64,000 nt of DNA from Mesaphorura yosii. Taxonomy: Eukaryota > Arthropoda > Collembola > Poduromorpha > Tullbergiidae. Positions 47,193 through 57,479 of this stretch are shown in pieces. A program made the position numbers and the translations under genes. The DNA lies in the NCBI GenBank assembly GCA_009869945.1, contig WIXG01000195.1:1-64000 (forward strand), in the 5' to 3' direction. Below the pieces are notes generated by a model. That model was not told the origin of the DNA, searched no databases, and saw only the letters and a program-made list of their open reading frames with translations. Position 1 is the stretch's first letter. Every line of letters begins with the position of its first letter.

Positions 47193-48726
47193 TTAGTACG
47201 TGGGCGAATTTCCGGCTCTTCTCCGCAGCTCGTCCGAGGAAAGCTCACCGTCACCATTCTCGTCAATGTACTTTTCCACCACCACTCTCGCAAGTTCTGG
47301 ATTGTTTCGAATTTCGTCCGCCAGCCAACTGTTTGGGTAGCTTCTGGAACCATAAAGACAGAAACCAGTAATCAGTTTATCAGAACATAAAAACTCATTC
47401 TTTGACCTAACGGGCTTGAGTTCCAGGAAAAGTACGGAAAAGGATAGCTTAAACTTTAGGAAGGATTTATTTCCGAACTCAATCGAAGAAATTGGTCGCT
47501 GAACTACTCAAAATAATGTTGTCACTGGCTAAATCGGTCTGCTACAGGAATTTTCTTTCACAACAGACGTAGACTCAAATTTTTGTAAATCTGGCAATGC
47601 AGATGTAGGTGGCTGGTCGTACAAACCAAATTCACGCCATTTACGGTTGACGTGCTCGAGAACAATACGAATGCGGAAATGTGAAATATTTCAAACAAAG
47701 TATTTTTACATTTTGTATTGGCTCTGATCTAGCTGATTTCATTTCCTTGTCAAATGTAGTGTAAATTGTCTCGGAGTTTGAAAGAAAATTGACTTAGTCA
47801 TTCAATGCGTCAGCATCGAGCGTGAAGTTAAGATAGAGGAAACGGAATGCGATTTGCTTGGGCATTTCCTCTATTCGGACTTGAATTTGGTTTCTTGAGA
47901 GAGATTTGAGTGAAATTCCACGGTTTGAGGTTGGCGTTTCTTTTCGGGGAGCTCACTCATTTTTGTGGTGGATGAATGAGGAATGACGCACCACACCGTC
48001 TTTGTATTAAACGGGCTGACTAACAGATTTTCTCCTGATTGGAATTGAAACCAAGCTCGCAAGATAATAAATTAAATAAGTTTCTGATTATCTCAAGCCA
48101 GGATACAAATTGCCAGGCACCGAAGACAAGAAGGCAAGCGTCTGCACTCCGCACGAGTTATAATTTACGGAGCCCGCAGGTTTTAATTTCATGAACGGAA
48201 ATTGAAAATGGGTTGAAAAATTCTAGTCAAGCCGAAACTGGAAACGTGAAGAGAGCATTTACCCTTGTCTTGCACTCGTGTCGAATCCTCCGTCAGTTTT
48301 TAGCAGCCTGGACTGTGGTGACAGCAGAGAAAGTAGCGGTCGTTGTTGCTGCATTTGCATTTGGACCGGTAATCCAATGAAGCCATCGCGCTTCCCAAAA
48401 CCTCTTGCTACAAAAACGAAAGCAAAGAAATATGAATTAAATTGGAATACATAAGAAATCTTGCATCGCGTATCATGTAAACTGCCTTTCACCATGATGC
48501 CCTCACCTGCACAGCTTTGCTTTGTCTCATTTTGCCTCGGCAAACACAAAGCAAATTTAACTAAAAATTCTCCGAAAGCCTCACCTGTTGAAAGTTTCGA
48601 GTTCTGAATCTGCAGTCCGGCTCTGTTTGTGCGAGGGTTGCTCGTCTTCTCTGGATCCGGGTAGCCTGAGACCATGGACGATGCCAGGAGCAGGCATGCC
48701 AGCAGTGAACAGAGCAGTTGAGACAT
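47193..48726 (-). CDS. Allatotropin-like neuropeptide precursor with C-terminal EF-hand, 145 aa
   Basis: Exons: 48726-48585, 48407-48263, 47343-47193. Residues 1-21 form a hydrophobic signal peptide (MSQLLCSLLACLLLASSMVS). An RTNR furin-type site ends at 35. Residues 36-51 are AGLQIQNSKLSTARGF, followed by G52 (amide donor) and KR 53-54, so one peptide ending TARGF-amide is predicted, the defining end of arthropod allatotropins. The peptide is split by an intron in the codon before RGF. After a Gln-rich spacer, exon 3 codes WLADEIRNNPELARVVVEKY and then a complete EF-hand loop DENGDGELSSDE (123-134). The start Met follows a splice acceptor (CTTTAG|aATG), so a non-coding first exon must exist upstream. 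The peptide would act through an allatotropin (orexin-like) receptor, which is not in this window. Confidence 0.85.
47344..48262 (-). other. Second intron of the neuropeptide precursor gene (919 bp)
   Basis: It separates the exon carrying RGFGKR from the EF-hand exon. It is long compared with neighbouring introns, as is frequent in neuropeptide genes. No other exon was recognised inside it; alternative exons, known in some insect allatotropin genes, cannot be excluded. Confidence 0.55.
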
Positions 48727-51005
48727 TCTAAAGCACAGAAATAGAAATCCGAGCTAGATTTGATGACACTCGCACTTCGCACCGAATTAATTAAATTGAA
48801 GTTTCCAGTTTCCAGTCCGTCCAGCTCAACGAATTTCTGGCGAATCTGCTCTCAAAATCAATTGTATTTATTGACTCGGAATCGACTGGCCGTGGCCCAA
48901 GGCAGTTTTCAACTTTCGCTTAATCAAACTGAATGAATCGTATGAATTGAGAGCTAGAAAGCTTCTTTTCGCACTCCCACGTTACGTGTTGACGAAATCG
49001 TGCGAAGCGAAGAGCGTCAAGACTGAATTTCAGCTCCACTGGCGTCGCAAACCAAAGGCTTCTTATGCCGCAGAGCCGAGCCCCACCCACGCTTTAGACG
49101 CTTTGCTTTGGATAAGAAGACGATTGGAAATTGGCGTTCAAAGACCAGGCACATAGGAAAGAGGCTTAATAAATTAAATGAGTGGACACAACAGAACTCA
49201 AAATTCCTACTGATATGTATTAATGAGCGGTTTGACATTTTACAAGAATCAATCAGCCTTTGGACTGAAACGCGCGCGCATACAGGATTCTTGACGTTGT
49301 ACGATTAATTTGGCTCGAATCAATTATGAATTGCGAGCCAAACCCAAGTAATTGTCCAGAGCATTACTCCTTGAAAGTGATGAGCAAAATGGAATAGCTC
49401 AGGATTTTGGTCTCCTTGCGAGCGCCCACGCAAAAAGAATGAGAACTTGGAAAATTGCAGTCCGAACTTTCCTGAATTCAGGCGAGCCGAGTTGTTAATG
49501 CAGAAGACTATTAATTCACCTGGACTAATTTTACTCACTACCCAATTCAATTAATGCATTATTAACATTTCAATTCACTCATTCATTGCAAGCACTTTAG
49601 AATTACATGTCTTTTATTATAATTTTATTGTAAGAAATACTTTGGAAAAATGCATGCTCTTTGAGTCGACCAAAAGCTTCTCACGCACACTCGCCTCAAA
49701 GAAAGAAGTTTGTGAAGAGGCTCGAATAAGTTGAATTTTTAATGTTGAAATCGAGTAAATTCATTTCAGAGATGGAAATAATTGACAACTTACTACTTTA
49801 CTTTCGGGCACAAACTTATTTATGCGTCCCTCGAGACCGAAGCTGAAAAATCCTACACGCCCAACGCGACACGGAGCAGAAGTGATTTTTAAATGGATTC
49901 TCCATTCTCGGTTCGTGGGTGAAATTTGTAACCATTGAGCATGAGGCTCTCATGCAGATCAAGCCAATTGTGAAGACGAAGATGAAAAGATGAAAAGAGA
50001 AAATAGGAAGAAGACTTACGTGAACTATAAACTGTAAATTATCGACGCACAAACGCTGTGACTGTGATTTGTGATTGGACTTTCTTTTCTTGGAGAAAGT
50101 GTTTGAAAATCTTCCAAACCAACTCCAAAGCGCGTGAAAATGAATGGAATTTGTTGATGCTTTTGTTGGTGATGGTGATGAAGAAAAGATTACAAAGCGG
50201 AGCACAAGTTTAAACGAAGCCTTTTCTAAGACTGTTGACTATTGTGACAAAGTGAATCGTTCTACAATCGCTCCGGTGAAAGTACAAACGTGAAGAAGGA
50301 GAATGGAGAAGGGCAGTTGATCGAGAAGATAGAAATGCGATGCGCGATTAAAGGTGCACCGAGGGCTGTAGAGCAGAAGGCAAGAGGCAGCAGGATGATG
50401 TTTCACCACCGCGTATCAAGATTAAAATGACAAAGGACAAATAAAAGCCACGATTCTTTTATATTGCGAAAGTAATAAATATTTGCCGTGCCGTGCGAGG
50501 GTAGTCGCTCACGCTTCAGGCCTGGCTGCCGTGGCTGTGGTTAGTCGCAATAACGAATCGCGGATCGTGATACGGTGCGCATTTTACTCATCCGCCTCCT
50601 GCCATTTGGAAAGTCACGAACGCAGTACAAACGCTTTACGTATTTCCTGTAATTTGGATTTCAGATCATGCTCGTACACGTATGCGTAGGATTCGAATTA
50701 AGAATCTCGGAATAAACAGTTTGGAACACTTTTCTGAGAACAATTTCCTGGAAACAAATTCCTGATAATTTGCCTAGAAACAATTCTCTCGGACATTCTC
50801 TTGGAAGAATTTATTTTTCAGTCGTTTTTCTGGGTTTGACGACTGGAAATGAATGAAAACCCAGATGCAAAGATGCAATTCGCTTTCTCTGTTCCACAGG
50901 TAGTTCTTATGCTCGTGATTTTAAACAATCAAAGCGTAGTCCACACGTCAAATCAGTTCATTAAGCTGTGGTCCACTGCCCGCCCGCTGTGCCCCGTGAC
51001 CGTAC

Positions 51006-51026
51006 TACATCAATAAAATTGATGTA
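51006..51026. repeat. Perfect 8-bp stem hairpin
   Basis: TACATCAA, a 5-nt loop TAAAA, and TTGATGTA. It is an isolated inverted repeat with no known role. Confidence 0.6.
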
Positions 51027-52903
51027 ACGCCGGAATTTCTTTAATTCAAATCTCGACTCAATAGACAACAAATTCCTGTAGCGTTTTGTTTTGGGAACTC
51101 GCCTCGAAAGCAAGAACTGTGTAGAGGTTTGGATTCGAGTCCGTGCTCGTACTCATGCTAGTACTGGACTTCGAAGACGTAAGAACATGACGGATGGACG
51201 ACGTGACACCATTTCTGCTTGCGTCACCTGCAACATTGCCTGCAAGCTGTAAGCCCCGGCCAATGTTATTTCGCATTTCAGAATGAATAGAGTCATGGTC
51301 ATAAATAGCAAAAAATTTATTTCCGTATGGGAAACAAAATAGATACATAGAAATGATGAGCTTCGACTGGCGACACGGCACTTGTCATTTGTCTTGTTAC
51401 CCTCTTCCGTAAATGGTAAAAAGGTCGAGCCGACTGACATTAACGACTTGCCATTATTGTTTACGACTCCGACTCTGGACTCCTAGACTCCAGAATGTGA
51501 TGATGAGCTTGCACTTGCCTTGTCTCCAATCGAGGATCATGGATTCGTGTTAAACATTGCTTACACTTCCATTTCCACTTTCCACTGCAATGAGTTGTCA
51601 ATTGTCAAGTTGTCCCCACATGTCAGGTACTTTGCTGTCAGGTACTTGAGCCATAGCTAGTAAAAAGAATTGGGCAACTGAGATAAGTATGCCAATTTTG
51701 ACTGCGAGAACATTTTCGTCTTCGCCTTCAATCTTGCCAGTGCTGTGTTTCAAGATTACTTCAGGCAAGAATTTCAAAGAGATTAAATTTCACGAGCACG
51801 AGCACTTCACTCTGAACTCTTTTCCATCAGGATAATTGCGAGCCGACGCTGACGAGCACGAATTAGTCGAGTTTTGAGTACCTGCGCTAAGGGCTTTGCC
51901 TTAAAGTAGGATTGTCGAACTAATTTTGTACGGATTAAACCCGTGTAATCTGCAGTGGCAGTGAGATGAGTACGTGCTAATGCTAGTTGTCAAGTTGTCA
52001 ATCCTCGGTATTAAAATCTTTCCCCGGATGTTTTAGTATTTTTAAGCTTTTACTTACTTTCCACTTGAAAGTCCACCAACCAGCCACCAGCGAGTTTATT
52101 ACAATTCTTACTTTCCATCAGCTGGGCCATCAGATTAAGAGTCTTTAAGCCTCGGCTTGGCTTTGGCTTTGACTTTGGCTAAGAATTTCTGGATTACGAA
52201 CAAAAGTGTACATTCGCCGTTTGGTCATAAAATCTTTCAGAATAATACCAAAACCTTCTATGTAGTTTCATTGTTCCGGAGAAATTCACCATTTCTGGTG
52301 TTCGTGTTTCGGAAAAAGTCCTCTACCATTAAATCCCACATCAAATCTTGCATTTGAGCCTTAACCTACTTGAGTATTCATTTTTCTCATCCATTAGCAC
52401 AGTCACAGTTCCAACTGTATGCAAATTCTTTACCGAAAGGTCAAGAAAAGGGACCTCATCCTCAGAAAGCGAATCAGATCACTTGTGAAGAATGGACGAA
52501 TCGAATTGCGAATTCGACCAATTCGAACTACACTGTGAAAGCAAGAGCAAGCAGGGGAAAGCTGCTCCACTGCGAGATTGCGGCTGCACACGCTTTCTGC
52601 ATGTAATGTGATTAATTTTATGTCACGTCGTGCACTGGTGTAAAGTCGTAGGGCATAATTGCAGTGTAATCGAGATCTTTTCCTGCGTTTCAGGCCGCTC
52701 TTCATGATCTTCTCGCGTCCTCATTCATTCCAGGCCAAGCAAAAGGGTTAAAGCTTGTATTAATTTAATGCCCAGTGGGACAGCAGACACGAACACGAAT
52801 GCACATCGTGAATCGTGAGCCATGATTGTGGGAGATGTGATTTATTGTCCTAATTGTCTCCGTTCTCATTTGGGTGCTCATTTAAGTGTGATGGCGATGA
52901 TAA

Positions 52904-53131
52904 ATCGGCTTTTATGGGGAAAGTGACGCAGACAAGCAGACAGGCAGGAGCACAGGAAGCTCACGCCAAACGCATCCGCTGACGCCAGACCACATACGCA
53001 AACGCCTGGAGGCGCTGGAGAGCGATGACGACGACGATGTGACCAGCAGCCTAACAACGACGACTGAACGTTTAATAACCACTTGTGACTTGATTTATGG
53101 CTTCAAGTGGGAAGGAAGATCGTTGGGCTAA
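52904..53131 (+). other. Unexplained 75-codon open frame without ATG (possible orphan exon)
   Basis: It is open between two stops. The translation has a region HPLTPDHIRKRLEALESDD followed by an Asp run and TSSLTTTTERL, which looks more protein-like than the surrounding frames, and the GC content rises locally. AG and GT dinucleotides that could bound an exon are present, but no partner exon was found and no family was recognised. It may be chance. Confidence 0.2.
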
Positions 53132-53612
53132 TCTGGGCTGGGCTTTGATTTGATGCAACATGGAAAGGAAGGAAAAGACAAAAGAGAAAGTGCAAATGCG
53201 TCTGCCAACCTCGTTCGCGAGCATTTAATTAAGTTTCCCGACTGATTCCGTGCTCGTGAATGCTCTTTCGGGGCATTTACTAAAAGCACTGCAGCTTCAA
53301 ATCTTTGCTTTTCGCATTTTATCAGAAGATTTGAAGTAAACAACTGCAGGAGAAATATTCATTTAAAATTTGGCTGAATGCGAGTTTTCTTGCAGCCGGA
53401 AGCGTAAAATGTATTAAAATGTGGCAAGAAGACGTGAAAAGTACCGATATTTCTGTGCTTTCAAAGTGCTTGGGAGCGAAAGCAAAATATTCGCAGTGAA
53501 AGCAAAAAAAATTCGATATTTTCGGTTGACGTAAAAGGCCAAACGGAGGAGAAAGCAAAAACAATACTACATTTATTGTTAGGCAGATCAGAATGAGCGT
53601 GTCAGGTGATTA

Positions 53613-54172
53613 TACACACTACAAAAATGCACACCCAATAATGCAAAAACAACAATGCACACAACAGAATGCATAACCAAAAATGCACACACAAAAATGT
53701 ACAATCCAGAAAGCATAAAAATACGCCTCGAGGTTATTAAAGGGTTTCTCTTGTAATCTTTGACTGGCGGCTGTGGTCGTGTAAGCTTTCTACTGCTGTC
53801 AATTTGTGCACTTACAAATGAAATTGCACTGCACTATGCAATTTACCGCCGGTTTGTATAATTAGAGTAATGGAATTCGTCGAGGGCTATCAACCACACG
53901 CGTAAAATCAAACTACCTGCTCCTGGAAACCCAACCTCACTCGTAAACTTAGAACTTTCACCGAGAGTATTGTGTGACAGCACGGACGAGCCATTCCTTT
54001 TATCGATATGGTCACGATGATCGAATTCTTAATTAGACTACATGCAGTGCGACCGCCAACTGCTCCTGCAGTTTTTGTTTTTGCTCGAACCTCGAGGAAT
54101 ATTTTTATGCATTCTGGATATTGTGTATTTTTTTGGATGTGCATTATGGAGTGTGCATTTTTGTAGTGTGTA
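53613..54172. mobile_element. Non-autonomous DNA transposon (MITE) with 22-bp perfect TIRs and TTA target duplication
   Basis: The ends 53613-53634 and 54151-54172 are perfect inverted copies beginning TACACACTACAAAAATGCAC. Inverted similarity continues imperfectly inward for about 100 bp to CCTCGAGGTT (53726-53735 and 54088-54097). The left arm contains extra tandem variants of the AAAAATGCACAC subterminal word. TTA flanks both ends (53610-53612 and 54173-54175), and the empty site would read GTGA-TTA-TCAC, itself palindromic. A 3-bp TWA duplication suits the PIF/Harbinger group, though the termini alone do not settle the family. It is 560 bp long with no coding capacity seen. Confidence 0.8.
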
Positions 54173-54635
54173 TTATCACATGGAAGCGAGAATGAGAAGT
54201 TTCAAGCGCCTGGATCTTGAGATTAATCTCCGCCATCGTCATTCTTCATCCCTCGAAGGTGTTTCGGCTCGGTTTCTGTTCACAGCATTAAAAAAGATTA
54301 ACTTCATGCGGGATTCCAACGAAAAGTAGCACTTATGGCGTGAAATTAGCAAATAAATGACAGGGCTGCCCGCTAAATGCCAAAAGGCAACGGCAGAGGC
54401 TGGAGAATAATCCCTCCGACTTGCGGCCAAGGCGTGGGCAAGCGTCCGGACGGATTAATTCTTGAATGGAAAATTCCAGGAAATGACGAAATGCCTAGAA
54501 AGTTGCATAAAAAACTTCGAGTTTAATAAATTGATTGCGAAATCCACTCGCACTACAAAACAAAGCAGCCATTGCCATAATTAATTTTACATCTGCTCTA
54601 GCTGCCAACTTTTACTCGGCCTAGCACGCTGGACT

Positions 54636-56359
54636 TCAGTTCAGGCTGAAGCTTGTACATTTTTCGCCACATGCGGCGGCTTGACTTGATCGCCTGCAAC
54701 TGCTGCTTTGCGTTTGTCCACCTCCATCATTTTCGCGGTACCCTTTCGACGAGAGACTCTGACTTTGCCATGCCTCGCACACGCCCACACCCAAACCCTT
54801 CTTGAAGCAACAAAATGTGCACGACAGAAGGCGGAAGAATTGCACACGAAACTGTTTCCCGAATAAGCAGTAAATGATCCAGTTGACTGAGGAATTGATA
54901 GAAATCAAAATATTTGACGTGTAGACGAAAACTGGGATCGGAGTGAGCGTGAGAAACTCTTGGACTATGCGATTGATGAAAAATGGAGTATTGCACGCCA
55001 AGAAGACGACCACGAGACAGACGGACATGTACGTGATGGACAACGATTGCTTCGTCGCAGAATTATCTGGAAATCTGACTGATAAACGCCTTCTGAGGCG
55101 GTTTGCCTCACGGACCTGAAAATCAACGAAATTGAGTTAATTTACGCTGAACCAATTTCAGCTGAGTGGGCTGAGCAATACAATAATTCGGGAAAAACTT
55201 ACTTTCCGACAGATGAGGTAATTAAGAATAAAAAGAATGACAAAGGGGATGATGAAGATGAAGACGAACCAGCAGAACAGCAAGTACCACTGCTTGTACA
55301 TCAGGCTACCCCCAAACTCGGTGATTTTGACTTCGTAGCCAACTGGCGGCTCTTGTTCTGGTTCTGGTGTCCCGAATTCCTCACCTTCGAATACTGAGAG
55401 CGCAAGACTGCTACTGCTAAGATTTTGAATTCCCACGCCGGCGGCTGCGGCAGTGGTGGCGCTTGTTGTGGCCCTGACCGCCGTGTACTCGAAAAATCTT
55501 GGAAGATTATAAAGGAAAGAGAGGAGCAGAATGAATACTGATGAATAGCGTGCCCTCTTCATCGTGCACGAAGACTTCGCGTGGAGAGGCCAACACACGA
55601 TGATGTAGCGGTCGATTGTGATGGCCACTGTGAAGTACGCTGATCCAGTTAAGCCTGGAAGGAAGAAAAGATGTCAAAGAAGAGGTCAGTCAATGAACTG
55701 AAACTGAATTAAGCAAAGGCAAGTTCGCAAGTTCAAACAAGTCGTTACTTATTGCTGGTTGAGTTCATTAGCTTTAATTGAGTACTCTTAATTTAATTGA
55801 CAATGCATGCGTATTCAACTGTCAATTGGCTGTTTAGATTCTTTTGTGCAAAAACTGAAAACTTACCAAAATCTGCGAACGGATACGCGTACGGTGCGAT
55901 GTACGGGATCAGAATGTTTGTGTAGTAATGGAAAATTCGGTAATACCGGAAAATGACTGGGAGCACGAAGCAGAAAATGTCCACAAGCAGCATCGCCGTG
56001 TCACAAACGCTTAGCCCAATCAGGTAAAGGAGAATGGACACCTTCGCGAAGGACGTGGACAGAATGCAGAGACTGATGCAGTTGCCCAGAATGCCCAGCG
56101 TGTTTATGAGGAGGGTGAGGCAGCCACAAATCATGAAGGAAGTCTCGGGATTCGTTTGTGACTCCAGCCCGGCGCAAAATATGTCGCCCAGAATGTCACT
56201 GTCACTTTCACTGACGTTGTCCCCGTATCCGTTGAGTAAAATGGAGGTGGAAGAGGTTTCGTTGATGACTGCGGATGTATTCATGAAGCTGCTGTCGCCG
56301 CTGCCGTCCGCGACGATGGCCATCGCGATTGGTCCGAGCAGTGGCTGGCTGGCCGTCAA
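54636..56359 (-). CDS. Class A (rhodopsin-like) neuropeptide GPCR, FMRFamide-receptor-like, 474 aa
   Basis: Exons: 56359-55867, 55654-55203, 55115-54636. The N-terminus carries several N-glycosylation sites (NTS, NET, NVS). TM1 starts about residue 77 (FMICGCLTLLINTLGILGN). TM3 ends TIDRYIIVC with an intact DRY. TM5 is WFVFIFIIPFVILFILNYLI, TM6 CLVVVFLACNTPFFINRIV, and TM7 NILISINSSVNWIIYCLFGKQFR, where NPxxY is replaced by NWIIY. The NSSxNWxIYCxFGxxFR end is characteristic of insect FMRFamide-receptor-like receptors. The second extracellular loop is unusually long and low-complexity (Ala/Ser/Glu-Pro rich). A cysteine cluster after TM7 may be palmitoylated. The ligand is unknown. A Met at 56323 is an alternative start. 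Confidence 0.88.
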
Positions 56360-57479
56360 ATCACAGTCACCGGTTTCTCACCTCGTCGAAAATGCGACTG
56401 CGGCATGACTGATCTGTCTTCTTTTCGGTGTGACGTAGATTCACAAAGAAAACGATGCGAATCTCATCTTCTGACTGTTTTAAAACACAAACTGATTCGC
56501 CTGCATTACGTGTCTAAAAATAAAAACAATTCTTTCGGTTCTCTTGTCTGAAGTCCAACAGGAGCGGATGAGCGAATTTGCGAATTATGACTTGTTGCAG
56601 ACGGAGACGGAGATCGACTTCTGCCAATTCCAATTTGCGACCGAAAAAGCAGTCATGAAATATGAGTTCATGTGGTGGTCTTGGACAGGTTTCACTTACC
56701 ATACCACACCACACACCAGGTTAAGCTCTAAAGTCATTAGCACGACTGAGGAGCCAAATCCACATCCAAAACTAAGAACTAAGCTGTGTAATAAAATACC
56801 TACTCACACGCCTCTTAAGAAAGCTTTGCCAATTTTACAGTAGTCCAAGCAGTGCCATGACTCAAGTGGATTAAGTTTTTGCACAAACCACGCACGAATC
56901 CAATTCGAAGAATGTGAAGTGTGTGAATAATGTGGCTTGGGCTTCTGACTTCTGACGTACTAATTGAATTCTCAGCTTATCCTTATCCAAGCCTCGGCCT
57001 CGCTAAGCTAAAGCTTTCTTCACATGTGCACGCTGGATTTGCAGATGCGACGGGGATTCTTCATTCTTCTTGAGTTTCTGACATGTGGTCTTAAAGAACT
57101 CGAGTGCCGACCGTCGTCGGCTAATTTATTCGCAATAAATGTCAACTCGCAGATAAATTCAACTTATACTCATGCGAGCAGATGCTGAAGTCGAAGTCGA
57201 AGTCGAAGTGAAGGAAGTCTGAACGATGAACGAACTGAAACTCCTTCGATTTATGCATGATTCCTGACCTTGAAGAGAGGCGTGAGGCATATCCGCAGAA
57301 CTTGCGGTTTGTTCCTGTCTTTGACACAAGAAACCGCAAACGCAAATCGGGACTCGGTGGCTCGGCACAAGGCTGTGAAATGATATTTTACCAACACGGT
57401 AATTAATTTATTTCAATAACTCGTAAAAACTGAGCACTATTCATAATTTACAACTAGGCAGTCAAATGATTTGATGATT
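56360..57479. other. GPCR 5' flank / DBR1 3' UTR
   Basis: 1.1 kb. TTTATT at 57407-57412 is a likely poly(A) signal for DBR1 on the minus strand. A (GAAGTC)n microsatellite lies at about 57187-57208. No other gene was recognised; upstream non-coding GPCR exons are possible. Confidence 0.6.
57187..57208 (+). repeat. (GAAGTC)n microsatellite
   Basis: About three and a half tandem hexamers in the intergenic region between DBR1 and the GPCR. Confidence 0.8.

Larger units (their letters stand above)
48727..54635. other. 5.9-kb gene-poor region upstream of the neuropeptide gene
   Basis: It should contain the non-coding first exon(s) and promoter of the neuropeptide gene, which is on the minus strand, and the 3' UTR of the GPCR. 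I see one clear DNA transposon (53613-54172), a small perfect hairpin (51006-51026) and one unexplained plus-strand open frame (52904-53128). The other open frames, including a 129-codon one at 49816-50205 (-), have no protein-family character. Confidence 0.6.

Noticed and set aside
49816-50205. 129-codon minus-strand open frame upstream of the neuropeptide gene
   Set aside because: Reads like random Ser/Phe-rich sequence. It has one hydrophobic stretch but no processing sites, so I do not call it a peptide or membrane gene.
54636-56359. The GPCR as the receptor for the neighbouring allatotropin-like peptide
   Set aside because: Allatotropin receptors are orexin-receptor relatives; this one has FMRFamide-receptor-type TM6/TM7 signatures, so proximity alone is not evidence.
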